Positions 34,720 through 43,742 of a stretch of DNA of 64,000 nucleotides are shown in pieces. This stretch comes from Plutella xylostella. Taxonomy: Eukaryota; Arthropoda; Insecta; Lepidoptera; Plutellidae. Numbering within the stretch: the stretch's first letter is position 1; every line of letters begins with the position of its first letter. Made by a program: the position numbers and the translations under genes. The notes beneath the pieces were generated by a model. That model did no database searches. It had not been told where the DNA came from and saw only the letters and a list, made by a program, of their open reading frames with translations. The stretch spans positions 1,674,001 to 1,738,000 of the forward strand of contig NC_063987.1 of the NCBI RefSeq assembly GCF_932276165.1. The letters are read 5' to 3'.

Positions 34720-36258
34720 AGTATAGGAAACGAACTTTCTCAGTAACCTAACTTACAACCATATTCATAATTTACCGAAACCTTATCAGTAATATAGAGT
34801 ATAGGAATCTAACTTTATCAGTAACCTATCTTACAAACATTTTCATAATGTATTAAACTTTATCACTAATATAAATAGTATATGAATCTAATTTTATCAG
34901 TAATCTAACTTACAAACATATTCATAATGTACCGAACTTTATCAGTAATATATAAAGTATAGGAACCGAACTTTATCAGTAACCTTACTTACAAACATAT
35001 TCATAATGTATTGAACTTTATCACTAATATATAGTATGTAAATCTAACCTTATCAGTAACCAACTTACAAACATATTCATCATGTACCAAACATAATCAG
35101 TAACATAGATTTTAGGAACCGAACTTTATCAGTAACCTAACTAACAAACATATACATAATGTACCGAACTTTATCAGTAGCCTAACTCACAAACATATTC
35201 CTTATGTATCGAACTTTATCAGTACTATAAAGTATAGGAACCGAACTTTATCAGTAACCCAACTCACAATCATCTTCCTAATGTACCGAACTTTATCAGT
35301 ACTGAGTATAGGAACCGAACTTTATCAGTAACCCAACTCACAATCATCTTCCTAACGTACCGAACTTTATCAGTACTGAGTATAGGAACCGAACTTTATC
35401 AGTAACCCAACTCACAATCATCTTCCTAATGTACCGAACTTTATCAGTACTGAGTATAGGAACCGAACTTTATCAGTAACCCAACTCACAATCATCTGCC
35501 TAATGTACCGAACTTTATCAGTACTGAGTATAGGAACCGAACTTTATCAGTAACCCAACTCACAATCATCTTCCTAATGTACCGAACTTTATCAGTACTG
35601 AGTATAGGAACCGAACTTTATCAGTAACCCAACTCACAATCATCTGCCTAATGTACCGAACTTTATCAGTACTGAGTATAGGAACCGAACTTTATCAGTA
35701 ACCCAACTCACAATCATTTTCCTAATGTACCGAACTTTATCAGTACTGAGTATAGGAACCGAACTTTATCAGTAACCCAACTCACAATCATCTGCCTAAT
35801 GTACCGAACTTTATCAGTACTGAGTATAGGAACCGAACTTTATCAGTAACCCAACTCACAATCATCTTACTAATGTACCGAACTTTATCAGTACTGAGTA
35901 TAGGAACCGAACTTTATCAGTAACCCAACTCGTAATCATCTTCCTAATGTACCGAACTTTATCAGTACTGAGTATAGGTTAAAGTGGAAGGAAAAAAGGG
36001 GAGGCCTTTGCCCAGCAGTGGGAAACCAAATAGGCTATGTAAAAAAAAAAAAAAAAAAAAAAGAGTATAGGTACCGAACTTTATCAGTAACCCAACTCAC
36101 AAACATATAATCTGAAATAAATGGATTATTATCATTATTATCATAAACAATGTACTGAACTTTGTCAGTAACCAATCTGAAATAAATGGATTATTATTAT
36201 TATCATCATAAACAATGTACTGAACTTTATCAGTAACCAAACTCATAAACATATTATA
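34720..36258. repeat. 74-bp satellite array inside the LTR element
   Basis: The unit is two sub-units of 29 and 45 bp that share 'accgaactttatcagta'. Units start at 35283 and repeat every 74 bp to 35949, nine complete units in exact register plus a partial tenth. The left part (34720-35282) holds diverged units of variable length. The right edge (36080-36258) has two copies of a modified unit with 'ctgaaataaatggattatta'. A LINE fragment interrupts it at 35979-36062. Confidence 0.9.
35979..36062 (+). mobile_element. Short LINE insertion in the satellite, poly-A and TSD
   Basis: The 84-bp insert holds the last codons of an RTE-type ORF2 ('GEAFAQQWETK' then stop, 35999-36034), a few 3' UTR bases and 22 A residues. 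The satellite motif GAGTATAGG is duplicated on both sides (35970-35978, 36063-36071). Insertion thus happened after the array had formed. 5' truncation leaves no function. Confidence 0.85.
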
Positions 36259-36833
36259 CAATCTTTAGCAAGCAGTCTTTCAATAATAATGCCAAAATTG
36301 TTTTTACAAAATTACAATGTTTTGGGTGCTGAAAATGCCAGGCAAAAGAGCTACTTCTCTTCCTAAGACTCTTGCAACCCTAAATAGATCTATGTACGGC
36401 GATAAGAGCTTCTAGTTCTGTCCATCATCGTCAGAACAAGTCCTTGTGCATAAGTTGCTGTTTTTCTGCCTTTGTCGCCCTATTAGTTTTGTGTCAATTA
36501 GGGTTTTCTTTTTATTTGTATGTGATGTAATCTTAGTTTAGAACTAGACATTTTCCACCAGCACACCGAATGATGGGATAGGTTGTGTATTACTCATGCC
36601 GAAATCGAGTGTACTACGAGAAATTTGTCCAAGAAGGGACCTGTGTATAGGTTATTATTGTTACCTTCCATTTATTTCTGAAACTGAATAATTTAAATGA
36701 TAATTTGATATGGAGAGCGAGATCTCCTGGCACAGGTATTTTTATGCTTAATAGGAGGTCTTTACCTTGTATTAGTTATAAGTGAAAAGTTTTTGAAATA
36801 AACAATTTTTTTTTTTTAATTAAAATTTTCTTA
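36259..36833. other. LTR element interior, non-coding
   Basis: Satellite-flanking DNA, no open frame or domain recognised. Confidence 0.5.
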
Positions 36834-36983
36834 TACATGTTCTGCTCATACGTTCCGAGCATACTCGACTACGCCTCACAAGTGTGGAATCCTAGGTACC
36901 ATGAATGTATAAACTGGGTTAACAAATACAAAAGATTTTTAGAATACCTGCCCTCCAGGACCGGTGTAGCTGTTCCCAGCTAA
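36834..36983 (+). pseudogene. Jockey/CR1-like LINE ORF2 C-terminal relic
   Basis: One uninterrupted frame ending at the TAA at 36981-36983 gives 'YVPSILDYASQVWNPRY' and then 'YKRFLEYLPSR'. This is the region just after the reverse-transcriptase core of Jockey/CR1-type LINEs (L-x-S-I-L-x-Y-x-S-x-V-W-x-P-x-Y ... K-R-F-L). It lies antisense to the host LTR element, so it is a nested, 5'-truncated insertion or was captured earlier. Only about 45 codons are recognisable; catalytic motifs are absent. Which of the two clades it belongs to is uncertain. Confidence 0.7.
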
Positions 36984-37207
36984 TGATGACAGCTGCAAGC
37001 GTCATCACCTCCTCCATTATCCAACCGTAATATAGCTGACATCATATTTTTCATTATTATTATTCACGGCTTAGTAGACAGCCCTACGTGGCCCCTTTTT
37101 TTAAATTAACTTTGTCATTCCGATCACACATATTTTTATTTTATTTTTAATAATACTTATTTTACGTGACTCTGACTATAAAGCCATGGTCATTCCTATC
37201 ACTAGCA

Positions 37208-37257
37208 CTAGCTGTTGCCTATGATCATCGCTTCGCCTTAAAAAAAATTCCCGTGGA
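37208..37257 (-). mobile_element. Helitron-like 3'-end fragment
   Basis: 'ctagctgttgcctatgatca' followed by 'tcgcttcgcctta' and 'aattcccgtgg' is the inverted 3' end of the Lep1-type element, terminating at CTAG. The 5' portion is gone. Confidence 0.65.
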
Positions 37258-38954
37258 CGACTCCCGAACTACCCACCCAACAACTTGTCATGGTGGTACT
37301 ACTTACATGAGAATTGACAAATACTTCACTAAAAATGATTTACCAGACTTCATACGGCAAAGACTTGTATGGCAAATGGCAATGGCAAAATACTCATTTC
37401 AATTAATAATCTATGTGTTTCGCATGTAGCCAATTAACGCAATACCAAATAACTTTGCATTCACTAAGGTTGGCATGTGAATTTTCAAGCGTCTAACTTA
37501 AACGGTGCTATGCGATATCCCATAATATGACCGGTACAATTCTGATCAATAACTTTGCTCTAAATCGCGTCACGCGGAAATTTTATATTTATGCATTGAA
37601 TAAAACATTTGACTCTGACCTTGACACCCCCTATTTCCCCTTAGGGGTTGAATATCCCAAAAACCCGTCTTAGTGAGCACCTAAGTTACAAAATGGACCC
37701 CATGCAGCACCAGACTCCCAGCACTTGTAGCTTCTAAGTTTTCGTAAAGACTCAGTGTGCACGTCACATTATAGATTATCATTTATTTCCAATAGGCTGA
37801 TTAGTGATCATTTTGCTTCTCATAAAACTGGTTACTTTAGTTCTTTTTCTTTTTAAGTTTTTATTTTATAATGTCGTTCTCTCCTTTTGTATGTAGGTAT
37901 TGTTCATAAATAGCGGTTGCTCATAACTCTTACGATTAGATTTAGTTTATTATAGGTATAGTTAAACCTCCCTGTACCATTTAACTAGTCTACCTAGAGT
38001 AACAGTAGAGTGGAAACTTGAGTAACATAATTTACTTTTGCATCGTTACCTATATTAAAATTTAGTTAAGTTTTCTCAGTATTATAAAATAAAATATTAG
38101 ATATAGATTTGGTATATAACTCTGTAATGTAGAAAATATGTAACTTTTTATGTTATTATTTGTTTATAATTATAATTAAATTCTTAAAATGTAAAAGTCT
38201 AATTCGGAATTTGTTAATTAAATTTACTGGTTTTGAGTGAACTATGCACCATGTATTTATTAAGTTATAAGTTAAGTTGCAATTGTTTCAGAATGTACAT
38301 TTACCTACCTATGGTAAAAATATTACATACATAATGTAACTATTATGATATGTTTAAAACAATTGTATTTTTATTTTTATTTTCTTCAAGAATTTGCACA
38401 TTTATTGTTTTAAACTAATTTAATGTTTTATTTGGTTACTAGAGTACCTAACTGTTTAAGTTTAGCTAATTTCATTCCATTTTACAATATTTGGAGAAGT
38501 TACTGCTATGTATATTATAGCACAATATGAATATCTTAGGTAAATAGCTACTAGCTAGCTAATTACACTTTTCCACATGTGGTTGTAAGTGTAAGGGTCG
38601 CATTCTAGAACCCATATAAAAGATCTGTAGACTCTCAAGGGTAAATGTAGCATCAGAAATTCGCTAGTGCTGAGACTGGTTCTAGAATTCGATTCTTAGT
38701 TATTATTCATAAGCGTTTCATGACCCCAGATGTGACACACACTAACACTATACACTATTAGCTGTACTTTAATAAATTCAATCAGATAATAAAACTAGTT
38801 GAAAAAATATACTGATTTAAGTTAAATTGTTCACCAAAGCAACTGTAAGGTATCTATTTGCATCACAATATTTTCCCTACTGAATGTAACAAACTTTGAA
38901 TAGTTTTTTTTTATGTTGTGTTTGAAATGTGATTAGTTAAGGTCAAGGTCAGGG
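37258..38954. other. LTR element interior, AT-rich non-coding
   Basis: Where a Gypsy element would carry protease, reverse transcriptase and integrase, there is AT-rich sequence without long frames or catalytic motifs on either strand. Confidence 0.6.
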
Positions 38955-39032
38955 AAAACTATAGATCGCATCCAGTGTTATGCTTTGGGAGAAAAGCCTA
39001 CGTCCAGCAGTAAAGAGCTATGCTGATGATGA
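38955..39032 (+). pseudogene. RTE-like LINE ORF2 C-terminus, broken
   Basis: 'atagatcgcatccagtgtta', 'tgctttgggaga' and 'gcctacgtccagcagt' are nearly the same bases as the inverted fragment at 54628-54750. The frame is broken (DRIQ...ALGE then shift). It ends 'gctgatgatgag'. Nested inside the LTR element in antisense orientation. Confidence 0.65.
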
Positions 39033-39459
39033 GATTCAACATTAGTATTTTGTAAGCATTTGAGTTTCATCAATATCTAATAATAGAGGTAGGATAAGGG
39101 AATACTAAACATCTAATTAATTGTAACTTCATTCACAATTTGACCTATCTAGTAGTTTACATTTACCCCATTACCCTTTAATTTTTAATTTCATCTGTAA
39201 CTGTAGTTTTACTATTATTGGCTTTACTAAGTCAATCATCAGTTGTGAACCCAACCCTGTTGCATTAAGTGCACTCATAACTGGCTTAGGATACGGTGAA
39301 AAAAACCGGTGCCCCCTTACTTTACAGTCATAACAAGTCTCTAAAAGATAAGTTAAAACAGATCCAAAGTTGAGCTTTGAATAACATCACAATAGTTTTG
39401 ATTGTTGTTAACATGTCCATCTTGTAACATATAAAAATATAAAGTATGTCATAATTACA

Positions 39460-39862
39460 AAAGAGCAGGGCCGCCTGTCCTGTAGGGCTGGAATCCCCAC
39501 TGCTCATCAAGAATTGCAACAACAGGTCTAGATGAAAACAGCGCAAAACCAAATCATCCAATCTAAGTGCCTGTTTACCAAGTCAGTGTATGATACAGTT
39601 AGCAGCACTCTCTCTCTCTGAACACCACATTGATTGAGGAGAGACAACCTCTCACAAAAACAAACCTCAATTGACCAATCAAGTCTTCTTTTCTGCCAAG
39701 CACCTCTTCCAAGATCTGGCCATAATTTGTTCATACGGAACACACTTAAAAGTTTTCCTTGCCACTCTGGTCTAGTCAAGAAAATAGAGTTAAGACCTTC
39801 ATACCAAATCTTAGCCAGACCTTGAAGCTTTTGCAGTGCAAAGTGAATGGTAGTGTTGTAAA
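39460..39862 (-). pseudogene. Ty3/Gypsy-like Gag capsid relic, frameshifted
   Basis: The minus strand gives an uninterrupted block containing 'ALQKLQGLAKIWYEGL' followed by 'PEWQGKLLSVF', the conserved L-x-G-x-A-x-x-W-Y-x-G-L...W-x-x-x-L motif of retroelement capsid. A frame change follows after 'VF'. A later block in another frame has 'ERLSLLNQCGV', and a third 'DDLVLRCFHLDLLLQFL', both in the order found in Gypsy Gag. It therefore carries at least two frame disruptions and no zinc knuckle was seen. Gag normally forms the particle that packages the RNA; this copy should not make a working one. Confidence 0.7.
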
Positions 39863-39949
39863 GCTATCCCTTAAACATTCAAAAATATCTATATCGAGAC
39901 AAGACCAACCTCTTTACCTCAAACCAGTCCTTTGCTATCTCCAGCTTTC

Positions 39950-40412
39950 CTCTGCTCCAGCTGTCCTCTGCTACGGCTGTCCTCTCTCCGCTCCGGCTGT
40001 CCTCTCTCTGCTCTGGCTGTCCTCTCTCCGCTCCGGCTGTCCTCTCTCCGCTCCGGCTGTCCTCTCTCCACTCCGGCTGTCCTCTCTCCGCTCCGGCTGT
40101 CCTCTCTCCGCTCCGGCTGTCCTCTCTCCGCTCCGGCTGTCCTCTCTCCGCTCCGGCTGTCCTCTCTCCGCTCCGGCTGTCCTCTCTCCGCTCCGGCTGT
40201 CCTCTCTCCGCTCCGGCTGTCCTCTCTCCGCTCCGGCTGTCCTCTCTCCACTCTGGCTGTCCTCTCTCCGCGGCTGTCCTCTCTCCGCTCCGGCTGTCCT
40301 CTCTTCGCTCCGGCTGTCCTCTCTCCGCTCCGGCTGTCCTCTCTCCGCTCCGGCTGTCCTCTCTCCGCTCCGGCTGTCCTCTCTTCGCTCCGGCTGTCCT
40401 CTCTCCGCTCCA
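39950..40412 (-). repeat. 20-bp GC-rich minisatellite (Gag-upstream)
   Basis: About 22 units of 'cctctctccgctccggctgt' (plus) lie end to end, 20 bp each, with one 17-bp unit at 40261-40277. 20 is not a multiple of 3, so each frame cycles through all three readings and closes after 60 bp. As no reading holds a stop, all frames on both strands stay open, which creates long open frames of 110-426 codons. On the minus strand it lies upstream of the Gag relic and encodes charged residues (E, R, G, S); on plus it is L/S/P-rich. I treat it as an expansion in the 5' part of the retroelement. Confidence 0.9.
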
Positions 40413-40911
40413 GCCTCCAGCTGCCTTCTGCTCCTCTGCAGCCTCCGTCTGCTCCGCTTTAGCCTCCTGCTGCTTTCTGCTCCTCTGCAGCCTCCGTCTG
40501 CTCCGCTCCAGCCTCCAGCTGCCTTCTGCAGCCACCGTCTGCTCCGTTCCAGTCTCCAGCTGCCTTCTGCTCCGCAGCAGCCACCGTCTGCTCTGCTCCA
40601 GCCTCCAGCTGCCTTCTGCTCCTCTGCAGCCTCCGTTTGCTCCGCTCCAGCCTCCAGCTGCCTTCTGCAGCCACCGTCTGCTCCGTTCCAGTCTCCAGCC
40701 GCCTTCTGCTCCGCAGCAGCCACCGTCTGCTCTGCTCCAGCCTCCAGCTGCCTTCTGCTCCTCTGCAGCCTCCGTTTGCTCCGCTCCAGCCTCCAGCTGC
40801 CTTCTGCTCCTCTGCAGCCTCCGTCTGCTCCGCTCCAGCCTCCAGCTGCCTTCTGCTCCTCTGCAGCCTCCGTCTGCTCCGCTCCGGCTGCCTTCTGTTC
40901 AAGCACAGACC
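40413..40911 (-). repeat. 49-bp GC-rich minisatellite (Gag-upstream)
   Basis: Units of 49 bp carry 'gcctccagctgccttctgct' and 'cctctgcagcctccgtctgc'; successive 'cctccagctgcc' start at 40741, 40790 and 40839. Some units are shortened or have 'cagcagccaccgtctgct'. The minus reading cycles through 'EQTEAAEEQKAAGG', the kind of E/Q/A-rich coiled-coil-like sequence common at retroelement Gag N-termini. It joins the 20-bp array without a gap. A minus-strand frame of 332 codons (39971-40969) spans both arrays, but its protein status is unsupported. Confidence 0.85.
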
Positions 40912-41461
40912 CTGGCCCGGGCCTCATCCTCCATGGCACCCTGGACTCGGTGATCTCGGCCTTGGGCACCTTGGGCCCTTCTTCTTCTTTTCAAACCATG
41001 GTCCTGGGACCATCTTGGTCCCCAATGTGGTGTCTCTGAAACTCGCACACAAAAAAAACATGGTTTGAATCGGCACCAGACATGTACCACCTCTTAGGCA
41101 GTATTAACTACTCTGTGTATAAGTTTTGGGACCAAATATCAATATGTCACTTGTTTCCAAAGGGATGCTTTATGGGTCGCGTAACTAACTATATTCATAT
41201 AGACTAACAGTCATGTCTAGAAAACTGATTGTACTTGCATTCATAATTAAACCATTTTTTCCTTATTTTCTAACTATTTGAGGTTATGAAAACTTTGGCA
41301 TTTAAGTTTAACTTCACTCGTGGGTAAAATATCCATTGTTAATTGAAGCTATTAAGTATACTATTGTATTCCACATAAAATCGTAGTATTCACAAGATTA
41401 ATAAAGTCATTATTAAGATTCTTACTACAAAAATGCACGCGGAAACTTACCACTCCTGAAA
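40912..41461 (-). other. LTR element leader between 5' LTR and minisatellite
   Basis: 40915-41090 is GC-rich and on minus reads basic, R/G/P-rich peptides in several frames. 41090-41461 is AT-rich. Just inside the LTR the minus strand has 'gtggtaagtttccgc', which contains a splice-donor-like GTAAGT. No convincing tRNA primer-binding site was found. Confidence 0.45.
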
Positions 41462-41729
41462 TGTTGCATACAGTCGCTAATCCTTCTTATGTGTGCTTGT
41501 ATTCTATCCTTGAGTGAAATGAGACACCGTATAACTTTCGACCATTCGCTTATATTCGTACTTTTCGCACTTTTACAAGTTTTAACAACAATCGCAAAAT
41601 CCAAGAATCAATCCATCTCCAGTCCATAGACCAAATTCCCCAAACGTCACTTGTTTTTTTTTTAAAACCTCCGTTACATTTTGTAGTTAAAATTCAATTC
41701 TTATTCCAACAATGTTAATGAACCTAACA
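41462..41729 (-). repeat. Long terminal repeat, 5' LTR in element orientation
   Basis: 268 bp, the partner of 34015-34282 with one visible difference (C at 41508). TG...CA ends, followed by GTTA (41730-41733). Confidence 0.9.
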
Positions 41730-41733
41730 GTTA

Positions 41734-43574
41734 CATACTATGTTTGACAGGGCCCTTTTTTTCTTTTGTATACCTCATATCATGACTTTACCACAAATGA
41801 GGTGGGTATTCCGGGCTATAAGATGTCTTTGGCCTGCTTCAAAAGAAAATTGCTTCTTTAAAGTTTTCACCACAATTTCCCGAACAAACCATACCCCAGT
41901 CGAACCCAGCACAGAAGTGGCCTGATTACGCTATTTACTCTATTACTCCTGTAATTGTTTACTGAATGGGCCCGCCATATTGCCTCCCATTGTGCTGTGA
42001 CGGCAAAATGCTAATGTCTTTCATATACGAACAGATATTATGAAGATATATTATAGACGCAAAGGTGAATTTTAGTTATAGATTGACAGTATGTTGTTCA
42101 TTTTTGTGATGGATGCGATGGTGCATAATTTTTAAGTCGGTCTGTCTAATTGATCTATTAAATTAAAATAGGCATTTGAGAAGTTTTGACTTTTAAGATA
42201 TTAAGAGAGCGTTTTTTTAAACATAACCGGCGAAGTAAAGTGTGTAAAAACTCGATTTAAAAAACTTTTATGTTCCCACAAAAATATACGATTTATGTAT
42301 TCCCAAGAGAGAAAGGATTAAACGTTATGTATGTGACGGTATTCCATCACGGCAACATCTCATAAAGTATTTTTTGCAAAAACTGTAATTCATAAAATTG
42401 CTAACGTCATAATTGGTAAAAAAAAGTATTGTCGTTAAAATATAGCGACTCGTGAAAGAGGGTTCATTCTTTAATATTTTAAATGTAATTATAATACAAA
42501 CATAGATTAATTTATATTATTAAACACCCAATTTCAAACGCAGTGCATAGTTGCAAACGTACCTACTTGATTCCTTTCCTCCTTGCCATACTTAGTTACT
42601 TAATATTGCACCAATGCTACTCGTATCTGGCATTCAAAATAAATTATGATGGTAAATCATTATTAAAAAAAATCTCTTGTTACGAAATTTTCCAATATCG
42701 ATAAAAGTTGGTACAAAGTTAATTTTCAAAAAATATAAAAGTCAAATTTATTTATTTAAAATTACGACTATGTAACATGTGCTAGAAAAACTTATAACTA
42801 GATAAAATTAAATATTAACTAACTAACTAAAATTTTCAAATCAATTTTCTTTCTTCCCATTTGAACCCTGCCATCAAATGATAATTCTCACGCTATTACT
42901 AGTCACACATATTATATCCATCAATGGAAACATAAAATACTTTGACATTTAATGACGAATCTAACAATCTTACAAAAAAGTGGATAAAAAATAGACAACC
43001 GATATTTACGAGTTCAAGCCCTTTGGAAAAAAAACTCCATCATTTTTGGGGGAAAAAGAAAAAAAACCAACCGCAAAATCGAAAATTATTCCGATTAAGA
43101 ATTTAGGGTCCGAATAGAGATAGAGGGAGTTTTTTGCTAAAGCCGTTTTGATTAGATTATATTTGGATGTCTGTTTGACCCTCAGAATTTTGTTTTTCGA
43201 AGCGTTAGACCGTGAACTGCTTATTAAATTAATTAGTAATAGTATTGATCGTTTATAAAATTTGGTATACATAAACAAGTGTAGTGATACCTACAGGAAA
43301 GTTTGAGTATTTTTTAATAGTTCGTAATAGTATATATTATGGCAACGATAAAATATTATTTGATACATAGATAGACCAAAAAAAAAACAATCTATCATTG
43401 AAATTGTAATCTGCAGTTTCCATTTATTTTATCATTATACGGTGAATGATGCAAAAATGCATTGTAATACAAAGTCATAAGTAAACTTTAATTCTTAAAT
43501 GCTTATTTGTTTAACCTCTCTTTTATTTGACAAATAGGCAATTTTATGTATGATGGTGATACGGTAGCAGCGCA
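41734..43574. other. AT-rich DNA right of the LTR element
   Basis: No supported coding or repeat feature; a 90-codon minus frame (43006-43278) is unrecognisable. Confidence 0.5.
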
Positions 43575-43585
43575 ATTTCTATTCA

Positions 43586-43731
43586 TCATCATCAACCTAT
43601 GTCAACCCACTGCAGGGTACAGGCCTCCTCCATGTTATGCAAAGTCCCACGGTCCTGTGCTACACTCATCCAGTTTGGTCCAGTCACTCTCCTAATGTCA
43701 TCGGACCAACGGGTCGGCGGTCTACCGACTG
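43586..43731 (-). mobile_element. 5'-truncated RTE-like LINE with perfect TSD
   Basis: ATTTCTATTCA is duplicated at 43575-43585 and 43732-43742. The 146-bp insert is the tail end of an RTE-like element: 46 codons including the stop, then (TGA)n. Confidence 0.9.
43592..43729 (-). pseudogene. RTE-like ORF2 C-terminus, intact frame
   Basis: One open reading to the stop at 43592-43594: 'VGRPPTRWSDDIRRVTG', then 'NWMSVAQDRG' and 'MEEACTLQWVDIG'. This matches the conserved tail of RTE-like reverse transcriptases (R-W-x-D-D-I...W-x-x-x-A-Q-D-R...E-E-A...Q-W). There is no start codon and the catalytic core is missing, so it is a relic despite its clean frame. The frame quality and the intact TSD suggest a rather young insertion. 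Confidence 0.85.
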
Positions 43732-43742
43732 ATTTCTATTCA

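Larger units (their letters stand above)
34015..41729 (-). mobile_element. 7,715-bp Ty3/Gypsy-like LTR retroelement, non-autonomous
   Basis: Two 268-bp direct repeats with TG...CA ends bound the element, and GTTA is duplicated outside. The Gag-like relic at 39460-39862 reads on the minus strand, so the right LTR is the 5' LTR. In minus-strand order it holds a leader, a GC-rich minisatellite, the Gag relic, about 2.4 kb of AT-rich DNA with older nested fragments, a 74-bp satellite array and the 3' LTR. I found no protease, reverse transcriptase or integrase. The near-identical LTRs imply recent insertion, which the broken Gag alone would not suggest; an autonomous relative probably supplied the enzymes. 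A primer-binding site could not be identified. Confidence 0.85.

Noticed and set aside
34720..36258. CRISPR-like array
   Set aside because: Units are contiguous satellite repeats with no unique spacers, in a eukaryotic retroelement.
39759..41039. 426-codon plus frame as a proline/serine/leucine-rich protein
   Set aside because: Explained by stop-free minisatellite units with periods of 20 and 49 bp; the opposite strand is equally open.
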